Assembly (NCBI GenBank): GCA_046594885.1
Contig: JBKJRD010000014.1
Coordinates: 1-64,000, forward strand
Origin: Methylotenera_A sp046594885
Lineage (GTDB): Bacteria; Pseudomonadota; Gammaproteobacteria; Burkholderiales; Methylophilaceae
Reading direction: 5' to 3'
Length of the DNA stretch: 64,000 nt
Part shown: piece by piece, positions 26,122 to 34,399 of the stretch
Layout: every line of letters begins with the position of its first letter
Numbering within the stretch: the stretch's first letter is position 1
Position numbers and translations under genes: made by a program
The notes under the pieces: generated by a model
What the model was told of the DNA's origin: nothing
The model's database searches: none
Seen by the model: the letters and a program-made list of their open reading frames with translations, nothing else

Positions 26122-26907
26122 ATGGCTATTGTTAAATCACGCGCAACGCGCAAACCAGTCGAAGCATTAAAATCACGCGGCATTTATTTGCTGCCTAATT
26201 TATTTACTTCTGCCGCTTTATTTGCGGGCTTTTACGCCATTGTGCAAGCCATGAACTTTAACTTTGAGCAATCTGCGATTGCCATTTTTATTGCCATGGT
26301 GATGGACGGTTTGGATGGCCGCGTCGCGCGTATGACCAATACCACCAGCGCATTTGGTGCAGAGTACGACAGTTTGTCCGATATGGTGTCTTTTGGCGTA
26401 GCGCCAGCGTTAATCATGTATGTTTGGGCACTCAAACCGATGGGAAAACTAGGCTGGATTGCCGCATTTATTTACTGCGCCTGCGCAGCGTTAAGGTTAG
26501 CGCGTTTTAATACCAAGTTAGAAGACGAACATCAAGATAAACGCTACTTTCAGGGCTTGCCAAGTCCTGCAGCTGCGGCGTTGTTGGCCGGTTTTGTGTG
26601 GGTTTCGTACGAATATAATGTGGATGGACGCGAAATATTTTTTGGCGCGATTCAAATTAAATGGTTGGCATGGGGCTTAACAGTATTTGCGGCAGGCAGC
26701 ATGGTAAGCGATCTTAAATTTTACAGTGCAAAAGATGTTAACTTGAAAGAAAGCGTACCATTTGTGGCTATTTTAGCCATTGTCATGGCATTCGTTTTAG
26801 TTTCATATAGCCCGCCAGAAGTGCTGTTTACGGTGGTTTTGGTCTATGCGTTATCAGGCTATTATTTATGGGCTAAATCCAGATTAAGTAAAAAAATAAA
26901 AATTTAA
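26122..26907 (+). CDS. pssA: CDP-diacylglycerol-serine O-phosphatidyltransferase
   Basis: 261 residues, about eight membrane segments. The CDP-alcohol phosphotransferase motif is spread over DGLDGRVARMTN...FGAEYDSLSD, with all conserved Asp/Gly/Arg positions present. It makes phosphatidylserine, the precursor of phosphatidylethanolamine, in the inner membrane. This is the integral-membrane type II enzyme, not the soluble E. coli type. Confidence 0.93.
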   Translation: MAIVKSRATRKPVEALKSRGIYLLPNLFTSAALFAGFYAIVQAMNFNFEQSAIAIFIAMVMDGLDGRVARMTNTTSAFGAEYDSLSDMVSFGVAPALIMYVWALKPMGKLGWIAAFIYCACAALRLARFNTKLEDEHQDKRYFQGLPSPAAAALLAGFVWVSYEYNVDGREIFFGAIQIKWLAWGLTVFAAGSMVSDLKFYSAKDVNLKESVPFVAILAIVMAFVLVSYSPPEVLFTVVLVYALSGYYLWAKSRLSKKIKI

Positions 26908-26921
26908 TCACTGTTAACTGC

Positions 26922-26950
26922 TTGAAAGTTAATCGTTAAATCCCTATACT
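26922..26950 (+). promoter_or_regulatory. Sigma-70-type promoter for the leu leader
   Basis: TTGAAA (26922-26927), 17-base spacer, TATACT (26945-26950). The expected transcription start lies 6-7 bases later, at or next to the ATG of the leader peptide (26957). It points to leuA 280 bases downstream. Confidence 0.7.
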
Positions 26951-26956
26951 ATTGAT

Positions 26957-27079
26957 ATGTTGAATTCATTCACATTTCAAATTACACCATTTCACGCTGG
27001 CTTATTATTAAGTCTAGTGCTGCTGCGCTCTACATTTGCGCTACGCTCAGCTTCGCTGCTGCGCGGTAGCGCACACTAA
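26957..27079 (+). CDS. leuL: Probable leu operon leader peptide (LeuL), 40 residues
   Basis: A 40-codon open frame between a good promoter and leuA. Codons 16-23 read Leu-Leu-Leu-Ser-Leu-Val-Leu-Leu, six Leu plus one Val in eight codons, including three consecutive TTA. Such runs are the hallmark of ribosome-mediated leucine attenuation. The second half is Ser/Leu/Arg-rich and overlaps a strong RNA hairpin (27038-27072). The ATG coincides with the predicted transcript start and has no Shine-Dalgarno, so translation may be leaderless, or the real start or promoter may differ. It stops 149 bases before leuA. Confidence 0.65.
   Translation: MLNSFTFQITPFHAGLLLSLVLLRSTFALRSASLLRGSAH
27038..27072 (+). 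promoter_or_regulatory. Leader hairpin within leuL
   Basis: GCGCTAC (27038-27044) pairs perfectly with GTAGCGC (27066-27072), with an inner CAGC/GCTG pairing. It begins about five codons after the Leu run, the position expected for the pause or antiterminator region of an attenuator. Confidence 0.5.
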
Positions 27080-27183
27080 ACCTACACCTAAAAATTAAGT
27101 TTTTACGCTCGCTGATTTTCTAGTTGGATAATTTCTAACTGGATAGTTAGAAAGGCAGCAGCTAAAATTATTGCAATTGCATT

Positions 27184-27209
27184 TTGCGGCGTTAAAACGC
27201 TTGCCGCAA
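27184..27209 (+). promoter_or_regulatory. Hairpin just upstream of leuA
   Basis: TTGCGGC (27184-27190) pairs with GCCGCAA (27203-27209), with an alternative inner palindrome GCGTTAAAACGC. It ends 19 bases before the leuA ATG and its TTAGGAA ribosome site. A second hairpin (TTTCTAAC/GTTAGAAA) lies about 30 bases earlier. Neither has a clear T run, so control could act on ribosome access as well as on termination. Confidence 0.45.
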
Positions 27210-27228
27210 ACATTAGGAATATAAAATC

Positions 27229-28782
27229 ATGGAAACAGTGAACCATAAACCAAACCAAATTATTATTTTTGACACCACTTTGCGTGATGGCGAACAAAGC
27301 CCGGGTGCGTCGATGACCAAAGAAGAAAAAATCCGTATCGCCCGTCAGCTTGAAAAATTGGGCGTTAATGTGATTGAAGCAGGCTTTGCCGCTGCCAGCC
27401 CAGGGGATTTTGAGGCGATTTCAGAAATCGCCAGAATCATTAAAAACTCAACCGTTTGCTCACTTGCGCGCGCCAGTGAGAATGATGTGCGTCGCGCTGG
27501 TGAGGCGATTAAACACGCAGCTTCTGGCCGTATTCATACGTTTATTGCCACCAGCAAAATCCATATGGAAAACAAATTAAGAATGACCGAAGACCAAGTG
27601 GTGGAACGCGCTGTGCAAGCTGTGAAATGGGCGTTGGAATATACGCCCGACGTGGAATTTTCTGCCGAAGACGCCGTGCGTTCAGAAATTGATTTTTTAG
27701 TGCGTGTGTTTGATGCGGTGATCGAAGCGGGTGCCAAAACCATTAATGTGCCCGATACCGTGGGTTATTCAATTCCTGCGCCATGGGGCGAAACCATGAA
27801 GACTTTAATTAGTCGCGTTAAAAACAGTGACCAAGTCGTTTGGAGTACGCATTGCCATAATGATTTGGGCATGGCGGTAGCCAATTCATTGGCCGCAGTA
27901 ATGGGTGGCGCGCGTCAAGTGGAATGTACGATTAACGGTTTGGGTGAGCGTGCAGGTAATGCCAGTTTAGAAGAAGTGGTGATGGCGTTACGCACACGTA
28001 AAGATATTTTTAATTTAGAGACCAGTATTGACACCACGCAAATTGTGCCAACCTCTAAATTGGTTTCCACCATCACTGGCTACCCAGTGCAACCGAATAA
28101 GGCGATTGTGGGTGCGAATGCCTTTGCGCATGAAAGCGGCATTCACCAAGATGGCGTTTTAAAACATCGCGAAACCTATGAAATTATGCGCGCAGAAGAT
28201 GTGGGCTGGAATGCGAACAAATTAACTTTGGGTAAATTATCTGGTCGCAATGCGTTTAGAACGCGCTTGGGTGAATTGGGCATTGAGTTGCAATCAGAAG
28301 ATGCGATGAACGCCGCTTTTGCGCGATTTAAAAATTTAGCCGATAAAAAATCAGAAATTTTTGATGAAGATTTGCATGCATTGGTGAGTGGCGAATTTGT
28401 ACACCAAACTAGCGAAAATTATAAATTGGTGTATTTGCAAGTGGCTAGCCAAACCGGCGAAGTGCCACACGCCATGATTACTTTATCGGATAACAGCGTA
28501 GAAAAACGCGCCGAAGCCGATGGCGGCGGGCCAGTGGATGCTACGTTCAAAGCGATTGAAAGTATGGTGAATAGCGGCGCTGAGTTGCAATTATATTCTG
28601 TGAATAATATTACCAGCGGCACCGATGCGCAGGGTGAAGTAACCGTGCGTTTAGCAAAAGGCGGCCGCATTGTGAATGGGCAGGGCGCAGATACCGATAT
28701 TGTAGTGGCTTCAGCTAAGGCTTATTTGAATGGATTAAATAAATTGTATTCAAAAAATGAGAAGATGAACCCACAACTTTGA
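27229..28782 (+). CDS. leuA: 2-isopropylmalate synthase
   Basis: 517 residues. It condenses acetyl-CoA with 2-oxoisovalerate, the first step of leucine synthesis. The TIM-barrel start DTTLRDGEQSPGASMT, the metal-binding HCHNDLGMAVANS and GLGERAGNASLEEV are clear. The C-terminal LeuA dimer domain for leucine feedback covers about 395-510. It has its own ribosome site and the leader described above; no other leu gene follows. Confidence 0.97.
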   Translation: METVNHKPNQIIIFDTTLRDGEQSPGASMTKEEKIRIARQLEKLGVNVIEAGFAAASPGDFEAISEIARIIKNSTVCSLARASENDVRRAGEAIKHAASGRIHTFIATSKIHMENKLRMTEDQVVERAVQAVKWALEYTPDVEFSAEDAVRSEIDFLVRVFDAVIEAGAKTINVPDTVGYSIPAPWGETMKTLISRVKNSDQVVWSTHCHNDLGMAVANSLAAVMGGARQVECTINGLGERAGNASLEEVVMALRTRKDIFNLETSIDTTQIVPTSKLVSTITGYPVQPNKAIVGANAFAHESGIHQDGVLKHRETYEIMRAEDVGWNANKLTLGKLSGRNAFRTRLGELGIELQSEDAMNAAFARFKNLADKKSEIFDEDLHALVSGEFVHQTSENYKLVYLQVASQTGEVPHAMITLSDNSVEKRAEADGGGPVDATFKAIESMVNSGAELQLYSVNNITSGTDAQGEVTVRLAKGGRIVNGQGADTDIVVASAKAYLNGLNKLYSKNEKMNPQL

Positions 28783-28905
28783 TTTTTGGATTTTATTGTG
28801 TGTAGTAAATAGCTGAAACTTAAAAACAATTATAAATGGAATCGCATAACGTTTAGTGCGACGCCATTTCTTTACATGGTTTTTAACTAAAAAACGCTAA
28901 TGATC

Positions 28906-29583
28906 TTACTGCAACACGAATAGCATGGTTGCATACAGCATTAAGCTGGCACCAAACATTTCCAGGCCTTCTTCTATAGCAACCTCCAGCAGATACCATG
29001 TTTTTAGCTCATCTACGTGTAAATATTCATAGCCGATAATTTCGAGTACCACACCGCCCAATAAAAATGCTATTAAGCCAGCGGCAAAAATAGTCAGTTG
29101 TTTGCGATAATATTGCCATAAATCCATAATTGAATTTCTGAAAACAAGCATAAAGCTAACCACTAATAACAAATAAACAGGAATCCACAGACCGTTATTG
29201 TTTTTGAATCTGGGCAGCCATTCAATTGAGATAAACTGAAAACTTAATTTTTCATGAAAGCTGACCGCCTCATCTAGTGACAAAAATATAAAACCGATAG
29301 CCACCAAGCTCAAAAATAGCTGCGAAAAACGTTTGGGCTGAGGTATTTTATAATGACGAATAAGCAATAAAAAACCAACGCAAAAAAGCTGAATGCTTGA
29401 AAACCAAGAGGGGAAAGTAAGCTCCCCGTCTAAATCAATGATTTCGTGGGGTTTGCCAAATAACAGAAAAATATGGTTCATCACATAAAATGTGACGATA
29501 CAAAACTCAATCATGATGAGACTTAAAAAAGCGCACTTAGCATGAACTTTATTCAAGTTAAGAACTAAATTTTGGTCGGACAT
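28906..29583 (-). CDS. Unknown six-segment membrane protein with acidic/His motif
   Basis: 225 residues, not recognised. Six hydrophobic segments are visible. Between them are LSLDEAVSFHEKL (about 122-134) and, near the C-terminus, EVAIEEGLEMFGASLML. Acidic and His residues at membrane borders (Asp-Glu...His-Glu and Glu-Glu...Glu) could bind a metal, but this is inference. The start ATG 29583 has GGAAAC upstream. Divergent from the EamA transporter gene with two palindromes in between. Confidence 0.7.
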   Translation of the reverse strand: MSDQNLVLNLNKVHAKCAFLSLIMIEFCIVTFYVMNHIFLLFGKPHEIIDLDGELTFPSWFSSIQLFCVGFLLLIRHYKIPQPKRFSQLFLSLVAIGFIFLSLDEAVSFHEKLSFQFISIEWLPRFKNNNGLWIPVYLLLVVSFMLVFRNSIMDLWQYYRKQLTIFAAGLIAFLLGGVVLEIIGYEYLHVDELKTWYLLEVAIEEGLEMFGASLMLYATMLFVLQ

Positions 29584-29629
29584 GATTGTTTCCTTATTTT
29601 TACTTATAACTATAATATATGTAAGCAGC

Positions 29630-29675
29630 GCTCATATGAGCACAATATAATCGTGGCTATACTCAGTATAGCTAC
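29630..29675. promoter_or_regulatory. Two palindromes in the divergent gap (candidate operators)
   Basis: GCTCATATGAGC (29630-29641) is a perfect 12-base palindrome. GTGGCTATACT-C-AGTATAGCTAC (29653-29675) is an 11-bp inverted repeat with one mismatch. Both lie in the 124-base gap between divergent genes, the normal place for a shared operator. No regulator gene is adjacent. Confidence 0.45.
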
Positions 29676-29707
29676 TTGCGCATAACTTTTAGAAAATACA
29701 CGAAAAT

Positions 29708-30589
29708 TTGCTCAAAAATAAAAATCAACTGTTGCTGATTGTCGTAGCACTGTTTTGCACCTACTTTATTTGGGGTTCGACTTACTTAGCCATCAAATTT
29801 GGCATTGAAAGTTTTCCGCCATTTTTGATGGCTGGTATACGTTTTGCGGTAGCTGGTGCTATGTTGTATGTGGTCATGCGTTTTCTCGGTTCGCCGAACC
29901 CAACCAAACAGCAGTGGCTGGGCGCAATAGCAGTCGGCATTTTGTTGCCTGCGTTGGGTAACGGCACGGTGTGCTATGTGCAGCAAACGGTTTCGTCCAG
30001 TGTAGCGGCACTTTCAATTGCTACTGCACCCATCTGGATGGCGATTTTTTCATCGATTTGGGGGCATAAAATCACGCGGCAGGAATGGCTGGGCATTGCG
30101 GTTGGTTTGGTTGGTATTGTGCTATTAAATGTGGGTGGCAGTTTGCATGGCCAGTTATTTAGCGCGCTATTGTTGATTTTTGCGGCGGCCAGCTGGTCAT
30201 TTGGCTCGGTCTGGGGCAAGCATTTAAGCATGCCTTCTGGCTTAATGGCGCCCGCCTGCCAGATGTTGATGGGTGGTATTGCTTTACTCCTATTTAGCGC
30301 TTTTCAAGGCGAACAGTATCCAAGCGTGATTAGTGTAAAATCTTGGGCGGCTATGTTGTTTTTAATTGTGTTGGGTTCGCTGGTGGCGTATAGCGCGTAT
30401 CAATATTTGCTTAAAACGGTGCGCCCGCTTGTTGCCAGCAGTAATACCTTTGTGAATCCAATCGTGGCATTTGCGCTGGGTATTTGGTTGGCAAATGAAC
30501 AGGTTTCGCCAACTGAGTATACTGCGCTGGCGGTGATTTTAGTCGGTGTATTTTTGGTGCTTACGGCTGGCAATCAGAAATTAGGCTAA
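29708..30589 (+). CDS. EamA/DMT-superfamily transporter (YedA-like)
   Basis: 293 residues, ten membrane segments in two EamA repeats. The N-terminal block FIWGSTYLAIKFGIESFPPFLMAG is typical of the YedA/RhaT-like branch. The start is TTG 29708, since no in-frame ATG precedes the first membrane segment. Substrate unknown; relatives export amino acids or metabolites. A copy of GTGTTAAGT begins six bases after the stop. Confidence 0.87.
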   Translation: MLKNKNQLLLIVVALFCTYFIWGSTYLAIKFGIESFPPFLMAGIRFAVAGAMLYVVMRFLGSPNPTKQQWLGAIAVGILLPALGNGTVCYVQQTVSSSVAALSIATAPIWMAIFSSIWGHKITRQEWLGIAVGLVGIVLLNVGGSLHGQLFSALLLIFAAASWSFGSVWGKHLSMPSGLMAPACQMLMGGIALLLFSAFQGEQYPSVISVKSWAAMLFLIVLGSLVAYSAYQYLLKTVRPLVASSNTFVNPIVAFALGIWLANEQVSPTEYTALAVILVGVFLVLTAGNQKLG

Positions 30590-30655
30590 AAAAAGTGTTA
30601 AGTTGCTTTGTTTTAATCTCTTTTTTACTATTTTAATTTACATATTATGGAGTAA

Positions 30656-31321
30656 ATGTTGAATTTAGCTTTATTTGATTTGGATAACACTTTATTAGCA
30701 GGCGATTCTGATTACAACTGGAGTTTGTTTTTGATTGACCAAGGGTTGCTGGATGCCAATACGCATCACGACCGCAATGAACAATTTTACTTGGATTATA
30801 AAAATGGCAACTTAGATATTTTTGCTTTTTTAAAATTTCAACTGCAACCTCTAAGTCAACATCCTAAAGATTTTTTAGATCAATTACACATTAAGTATAT
30901 GCAGAATGTGATTAAGCCGATGATGACAGACAAAGCGCAAGCCTTGGTGAATCAGCATAAAACGGCAGGAGATTTATGCGTGGTGATTACTGCGACGAAC
31001 AGTTTTGTCACCAAACCAATCGCTACCGCTTACGGCATTGAGCATTTAATCGGCACCGACCCTGAAATGCTCAATGGGCAATTTACCGGCGGCGTGACTG
31101 GCGTGCCGAGTTTTCAACAAGGTAAAGTGACACGGATAAACCTATGGTTGGCAGAACGCGGAAAAAGCTTAAATGATTTTGAGAAAAGCTATTTTTACAG
31201 CGATTCGCACAATGATTTGCCATTGATGCAATTGGTGACGCATCCTATCGCGGTGGATGCAGATGCGACTTTAACCACGTACGCACAACAAAATAATTGG
31301 CCAATTATTAGCCTGCGCTGA
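30656..31321 (+). CDS. HAD-IB family phosphatase (SerB-like)
   Basis: 221 residues. HAD motif I is LFDLDNTLLAGDS with the nucleophile Asp; motif II is VVITATNSFV; Lys and motif III are in SYFYSDSHNDLPLM. Family members dephosphorylate phosphoserine, histidinol phosphate or similar small phosphates; the substrate is not readable here. TGGAG upstream of ATG 30656 supports the start. GTGTTAAGT follows at the stop codon. Confidence 0.88.
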   Translation: MLNLALFDLDNTLLAGDSDYNWSLFLIDQGLLDANTHHDRNEQFYLDYKNGNLDIFAFLKFQLQPLSQHPKDFLDQLHIKYMQNVIKPMMTDKAQALVNQHKTAGDLCVVITATNSFVTKPIATAYGIEHLIGTDPEMLNGQFTGGVTGVPSFQQGKVTRINLWLAERGKSLNDFEKSYFYSDSHNDLPLMQLVTHPIAVDADATLTTYAQQNNWPIISLR

Positions 31322-31351
31322 GTGTTAAGTCGATAATGTTACTTATTCAAT

Positions 31352-32188
31352 CTAGCGATTTAGTAATACTTCTAAAATAAATTTACTGCCCAAATAAGCC
31401 AGTAATAACAGCACAAAACCAATTAGCGTCCAGCGAATGGCTTTAACGCCGCGCCAGCCAAATTGGTAGCGTCCGTATAATAGCCAGCCATAAATCAGCC
31501 AAGAGGCGATTGAAAAAATAGTTTTGTGATTAAACTGCAATGGTTTGCCAAAAATATGCTCGCTAAACAGCATGCCACTCAACAATGTTAAGGTAAGTAA
31601 AAAGAAGCCAATTGCAATCACTCTAAATAGCAAACTTTCCATCACCATTAACGGCGGAAAACTGGGTAGTTTAAAGGGCGTTGGCTTGTTGTGTAAGCTG
31701 CGCTCTGCCACCGCCATCAACAGCGCGTGTAACGCGGCAAAAGTGAATAAGCTATATGCCAAAATAGCAATGGCAATATGCGCGATAAATAATCCATTGT
31801 CTACTTCGGCAAAATAGTGATTTTTGATGGCGAATGCAGGCAATAAAACAAAAACTGCCGCGGGCGGCAACACAAACGCTTGCAAGCTTTGCAATTGATG
31901 TTTTAAGCTGGCCAGCCAGTAAATGAGCACCGTTAACCAAAAAATGGCCGATAGTGCATAATAAAAGCCTAAATTAATGTTACCAACACTCAACATGTCG
32001 CGATACAGCAACCAACCATGCAACATTAAACCCAGCGCAATAATAGCAGAATGCAGTTTAGATGAATCGGCATAATGACTTAACTTAGCTTTGCGCCAGA
32101 AATCGGCTGCAACGGCGATATAAATAAAAGCCACAACCAAATAAGGAATGAACAAATAAGGAATGGAATAGTGCAGGGAGTTTTGCAT
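31352..32188 (-). CDS. CcsA/YpjD-like inner-membrane protein
   Basis: 278 residues with eight predicted membrane segments. It resembles the cytochrome c assembly (CcsA/HemX/YpjD) family: conserved His residues in loops (DNGLFIAHIAIAILAYSLFTFAALHALL) and SWLIYGWLLYGRYQFGWRG near the C-terminus. It is divergent from ffh, the arrangement seen in many beta- and gammaproteobacteria. A haem-related role is inferred from the family only. Confidence 0.88.
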   Translation of the reverse strand: MQNSLHYSIPYLFIPYLVVAFIYIAVAADFWRKAKLSHYADSSKLHSAIIALGLMLHGWLLYRDMLSVGNINLGFYYALSAIFWLTVLIYWLASLKHQLQSLQAFVLPPAAVFVLLPAFAIKNHYFAEVDNGLFIAHIAIAILAYSLFTFAALHALLMAVAERSLHNKPTPFKLPSFPPLMVMESLLFRVIAIGFFLLTLTLLSGMLFSEHIFGKPLQFNHKTIFSIASWLIYGWLLYGRYQFGWRGVKAIRWTLIGFVLLLLAYLGSKFILEVLLNR

Positions 32189-32282
32189 ATGACAATTATG
32201 GCAAAACTCGTCTAATTAGCATAGCTTGATGTAAAATTAGTGTGTATTTTCATTCAAGCAATTTTAAAGGTCATCCCCCAAC

Positions 32283-33647
32283 ATGTTAGAAAACTTAACT
32301 GGGCGCTTACAGGGCGTCATCAAAAACCTGCGCGGCCAAGCGCGATTAACGGAAGAAAATATGAGTGATGCCATGCGCGAAGTGCGCATGGCTTTATTAG
32401 AGGCCGATGTGGCTTTGCCAGTGGTAAAAGACTTTATTACCAAAGTAAAAGAGCGCGCGCAGGGCAAAGACGTGCTGCAAAGCTTAACGCCAGGGCAAGC
32501 AGTGATTGAGGTGGTGAATCAAGAGCTGACAGAGTTGATGGGTAAAGCCAATGTTGGTTTAAATTTAGCCACACAACCACCGGCAATTATCCTCATGGCG
32601 GGTTTACAGGGCTCTGGTAAAACAACCACATCAGCCAAATTAGCAAAGCTATTAAAAGAGCAAAAGAAAAAAGTGCTGCTGGCGAGTGCCGATATTTATC
32701 GTCCAGCGGCAATCACGCAACTGCAAACATTGGCTAAGCAATTAAATATTGATTGTTTTGATAGTAACGTTAATCAAAAGCCGCTTGATATTGCGCACGA
32801 TGCGTTGGCTTTTGCTAAGCGCGGCTACTATGACGTTTTAATTTTTGATACCGCAGGCCGTTTGGGTATTGATGAAGCCATGATGGCGGAAATTAAAGCG
32901 CTGCATGATTACCTAAAACCAATCGAAACCTTATTCGTAGTGGATGCCATGCAAGGTCAAGATGCGGTGAATACCGCTAAGGCTTTTGGCGAAACCTTAC
33001 CCTTAACTGGCGTGGTATTAACCAAATTAGATGGTGATGCACGTGGCGGCGCCGCATTGTCCGTGCGGCAGGTGACAGGCAAGCCGATTAAGTTTATCGG
33101 CGTAAGCGAAAAAGTAGATGGATTAGAGCCGTTTTACCCAGACCGTATGGCTGGACGCATATTGGGCATGGGCGATGTGCTGGGCTTGATTGAGCAAGCG
33201 CATAAAAACGTTGATATGCTTGAAGCACAAAAGGTTGCCGATAAAATAAAATCAGGCAGTAAATTTGATCTGGAAGATTTTAAAAGCCAAATGAGTCAGA
33301 TGCGAAAAATGGGCGGCATGGGCGCGTTAATGGATAAAATGCCCGCACAGATGGCCAATATGGCGGCTAAGGTCAACAATGAAGATGCTGACAAATCGTT
33401 GCGGCGCATTGAAGGAATCATCAACAGCATGACGCCGCTTGAGCGTAAAAAACCAGAGTTGATTAAAGCCACCCGCAAAAAACGCATTGCCGCGGGCAGC
33501 GGGGTACAAGTGCAAGAAGTGAATCGTTTATTAAAACAGTTTGAAGAAACGCAAAAAATGATGAAAATGTTCAGCAAAGGTGGCATGGCAAAAATGATGC
33601 GTGGTATGGGCAGCATGATGGGCGCAAAATTACCGGGCATGCGTTAA
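32283..33647 (+). CDS. ffh: Signal recognition particle GTPase Ffh
   Basis: 454 residues. The N-domain (about 1-90) is followed by the G-domain with GLQGSGKTTTSAKLA, DTAGRLGIDE and TKLDGDARGGAALS. The methionine-rich M-domain (about 295-454) ends in a Met-dense tail. It binds 4.5S RNA and targets nascent inner-membrane proteins to FtsY. The 4.5S RNA gene is not seen nearby. Confidence 0.97.
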   Translation: MLENLTGRLQGVIKNLRGQARLTEENMSDAMREVRMALLEADVALPVVKDFITKVKERAQGKDVLQSLTPGQAVIEVVNQELTELMGKANVGLNLATQPPAIILMAGLQGSGKTTTSAKLAKLLKEQKKKVLLASADIYRPAAITQLQTLAKQLNIDCFDSNVNQKPLDIAHDALAFAKRGYYDVLIFDTAGRLGIDEAMMAEIKALHDYLKPIETLFVVDAMQGQDAVNTAKAFGETLPLTGVVLTKLDGDARGGAALSVRQVTGKPIKFIGVSEKVDGLEPFYPDRMAGRILGMGDVLGLIEQAHKNVDMLEAQKVADKIKSGSKFDLEDFKSQMSQMRKMGGMGALMDKMPAQMANMAAKVNNEDADKSLRRIEGIINSMTPLERKKPELIKATRKKRIAAGSGVQVQEVNRLLKQFEETQKMMKMFSKGGMAKMMRGMGSMMGAKLPGMR

Positions 33648-33970
33648 AGCTATCAAGCTAGCTGCAAGTTAATTCAAACTAAGCATTCTGCAAACAAATT
33701 CAAACACCTTAGACACTTTATTATTGCAAAACTAGCTTATTGCTAGGTTTGAATTTATCTGTTTTGATGCGTTAACTTAAAAACGACCACTGTTTTATGG
33801 TGGGTGCTTGCGTAAAAATGAAAGAATATAAAAAGATAATTTATTTAGCAGCATAGCATTGACCAAAGCCGGAGATTCTTGCATAATTGCGCCCTTTCGT
33901 GAGTGATGTAAATCAAGTGCGAAAATGACCAGAATCACAGATTTACCCATTAGCAATCAGTTGTAAAAAT
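33648..33970. other. Non-coding gap between ffh and tRNA-Lys
   Basis: About 320 bases without a credible gene. It holds weak inverted repeats after ffh (a CTAGC/GCTAG pairing near 33732-33748) and the tRNA promoter at 33859-33887. Nothing else recognised. Confidence 0.7.
33859..33887 (+). promoter_or_regulatory. Promoter of tRNA-Lys
   Basis: TTGACC, 17-base spacer, CATAAT, followed by a GC-rich stretch (TGCGCCC) just after the -10 that resembles a stringent-type discriminator. The tRNA begins about 80 bases past the expected start site. Confidence 0.6.
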
Positions 33971-34046
33971 GGGGCGTTAGCTCAGCTGGTAGAGCAGCGG
34001 ACTTTTAATCCGTTTGTCGTGGGTTCGATCCCCGCACGCCCTACCA
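33971..34046 (+). tRNA. tRNA-Lys (anticodon UUU)
   Basis: 76 bases including the encoded CCA. The acceptor arms GGGGCGT/ACGCCCT pair (first pair G-U). The D-arm GCTCAGCTGGTAGAGC, anticodon loop CTTTTAA with UUU, and T-arm GTGGG-TTCGATC-CCCGC are all present. A terminator follows at 34082. The 3' end (34018-34049) is repeated exactly at 35151-35182, so this gene marks one edge of a rearranged or integrated stretch. Confidence 0.97.
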
Positions 34047-34049
34047 ATT
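34018..34049 (+). repeat. Direct repeat, left copy (tRNA-Lys 3' end)
   Basis: 32 bases spanning the T-arm, acceptor 3' strand, CCA and three trailing bases, identical to 35151-35182. The spacing of 1133 bp with a tRNA 3' end is the geometry of att sites used by tyrosine integrases, but no integrase gene is present. Confidence 0.85.
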
Positions 34050-34081
34050 CAGTGTTTTGCAAAGTATCAGAACACATCTAG

Positions 34082-34106
34082 AACCCGCCTAAGAGCGGGT
34101 TTTTTA
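34082..34106 (+). terminator. tRNA-Lys terminator
   Basis: AACCCGC/GCGGGTT stem with a 6-base loop and a following T run, 36 bases past the tRNA. Related versions occur at 35211 and, more degenerate, at 37989. Confidence 0.88.
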
Positions 34107-34139
34107 TTGCCTGTGACTTTTGAAGATTTGAGCCAGAGC

Positions 34140-34178
34140 TTGAGACTCATAATCCGTTGGTACTGTGTTCAACTCGTA
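34140..34178 (+). pseudogene. Possible tRNA-Met-like fragment
   Basis: GACTCATAATC followed by GTTGGT and, after five bases, GTTCAAC recalls the anticodon loop (CAT), variable region and T-loop of an elongator tRNA-Met. The stems are not paired and no acceptor or D-arm is present. Weak call, made mainly because other tRNA pieces lie on each side. Confidence 0.3.
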
Positions 34179-34185
34179 GAGAAAA

Positions 34186-34218
34186 GACGACTTAGGGAGA
34201 AATCTCTAGGTCGTTTTT
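34186..34218 (+). terminator. Terminator-like hairpin in the tRNA debris
   Basis: ACGACTTAGGGA pairs with TCTCTAGGTCGT (12 pairs including two G-U), short AT loop, followed by TTTTTGT. A degraded version of the same sequence is visible near 35322-35350. Confidence 0.6.
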
Positions 34219-34234
34219 GTATATGAGTGATGCA

Positions 34235-34281
34235 TATTGAAAATCCGCGTGTCGCAGGTTAGATTCCCACTCCAGCCACCA
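34235..34281 (+). pseudogene. tRNA-Phe-like 3' half (anticodon GAA)
   Basis: From ATTGAAAATCCGCGTGTCG (anticodon loop with GAA, 3' side of the anticodon stem, variable loop) through a degenerate T-arm to TCCAGCCACCA. This matches the order and spacing of the 3' half of a proteobacterial tRNA-Phe. The 5' half (acceptor and D-arm) is absent and the T-stem has mismatches, so it is not a working tRNA. Confidence 0.55.
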
Positions 34282-34399
34282 GTATTTAAAAGCCTACAGA
34301 AATATGGGTTTTTTCTCATTTTGGGGTGAAAGAAATTATAATGCAGTCATCAAACCTAGTGTTTGGAATCGAAGCCAATAAACATTTTATAGGATTTAA

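Noticed and set aside
26957..27079. leuL considered as a random frame
   Set aside because: Kept as a feature because the Leu/Val run, promoter, hairpins and leuA occur in the expected order.
33732..33800. Weak hairpins after ffh considered as 4.5S RNA
   Set aside because: No GGAA tetraloop domain or long helix; too short and AT-rich.
34014..34226. Open frame of 70 codons over the tRNA-Lys 3' end
   Set aside because: It starts inside the tRNA and runs through two terminators; no protein-like features.
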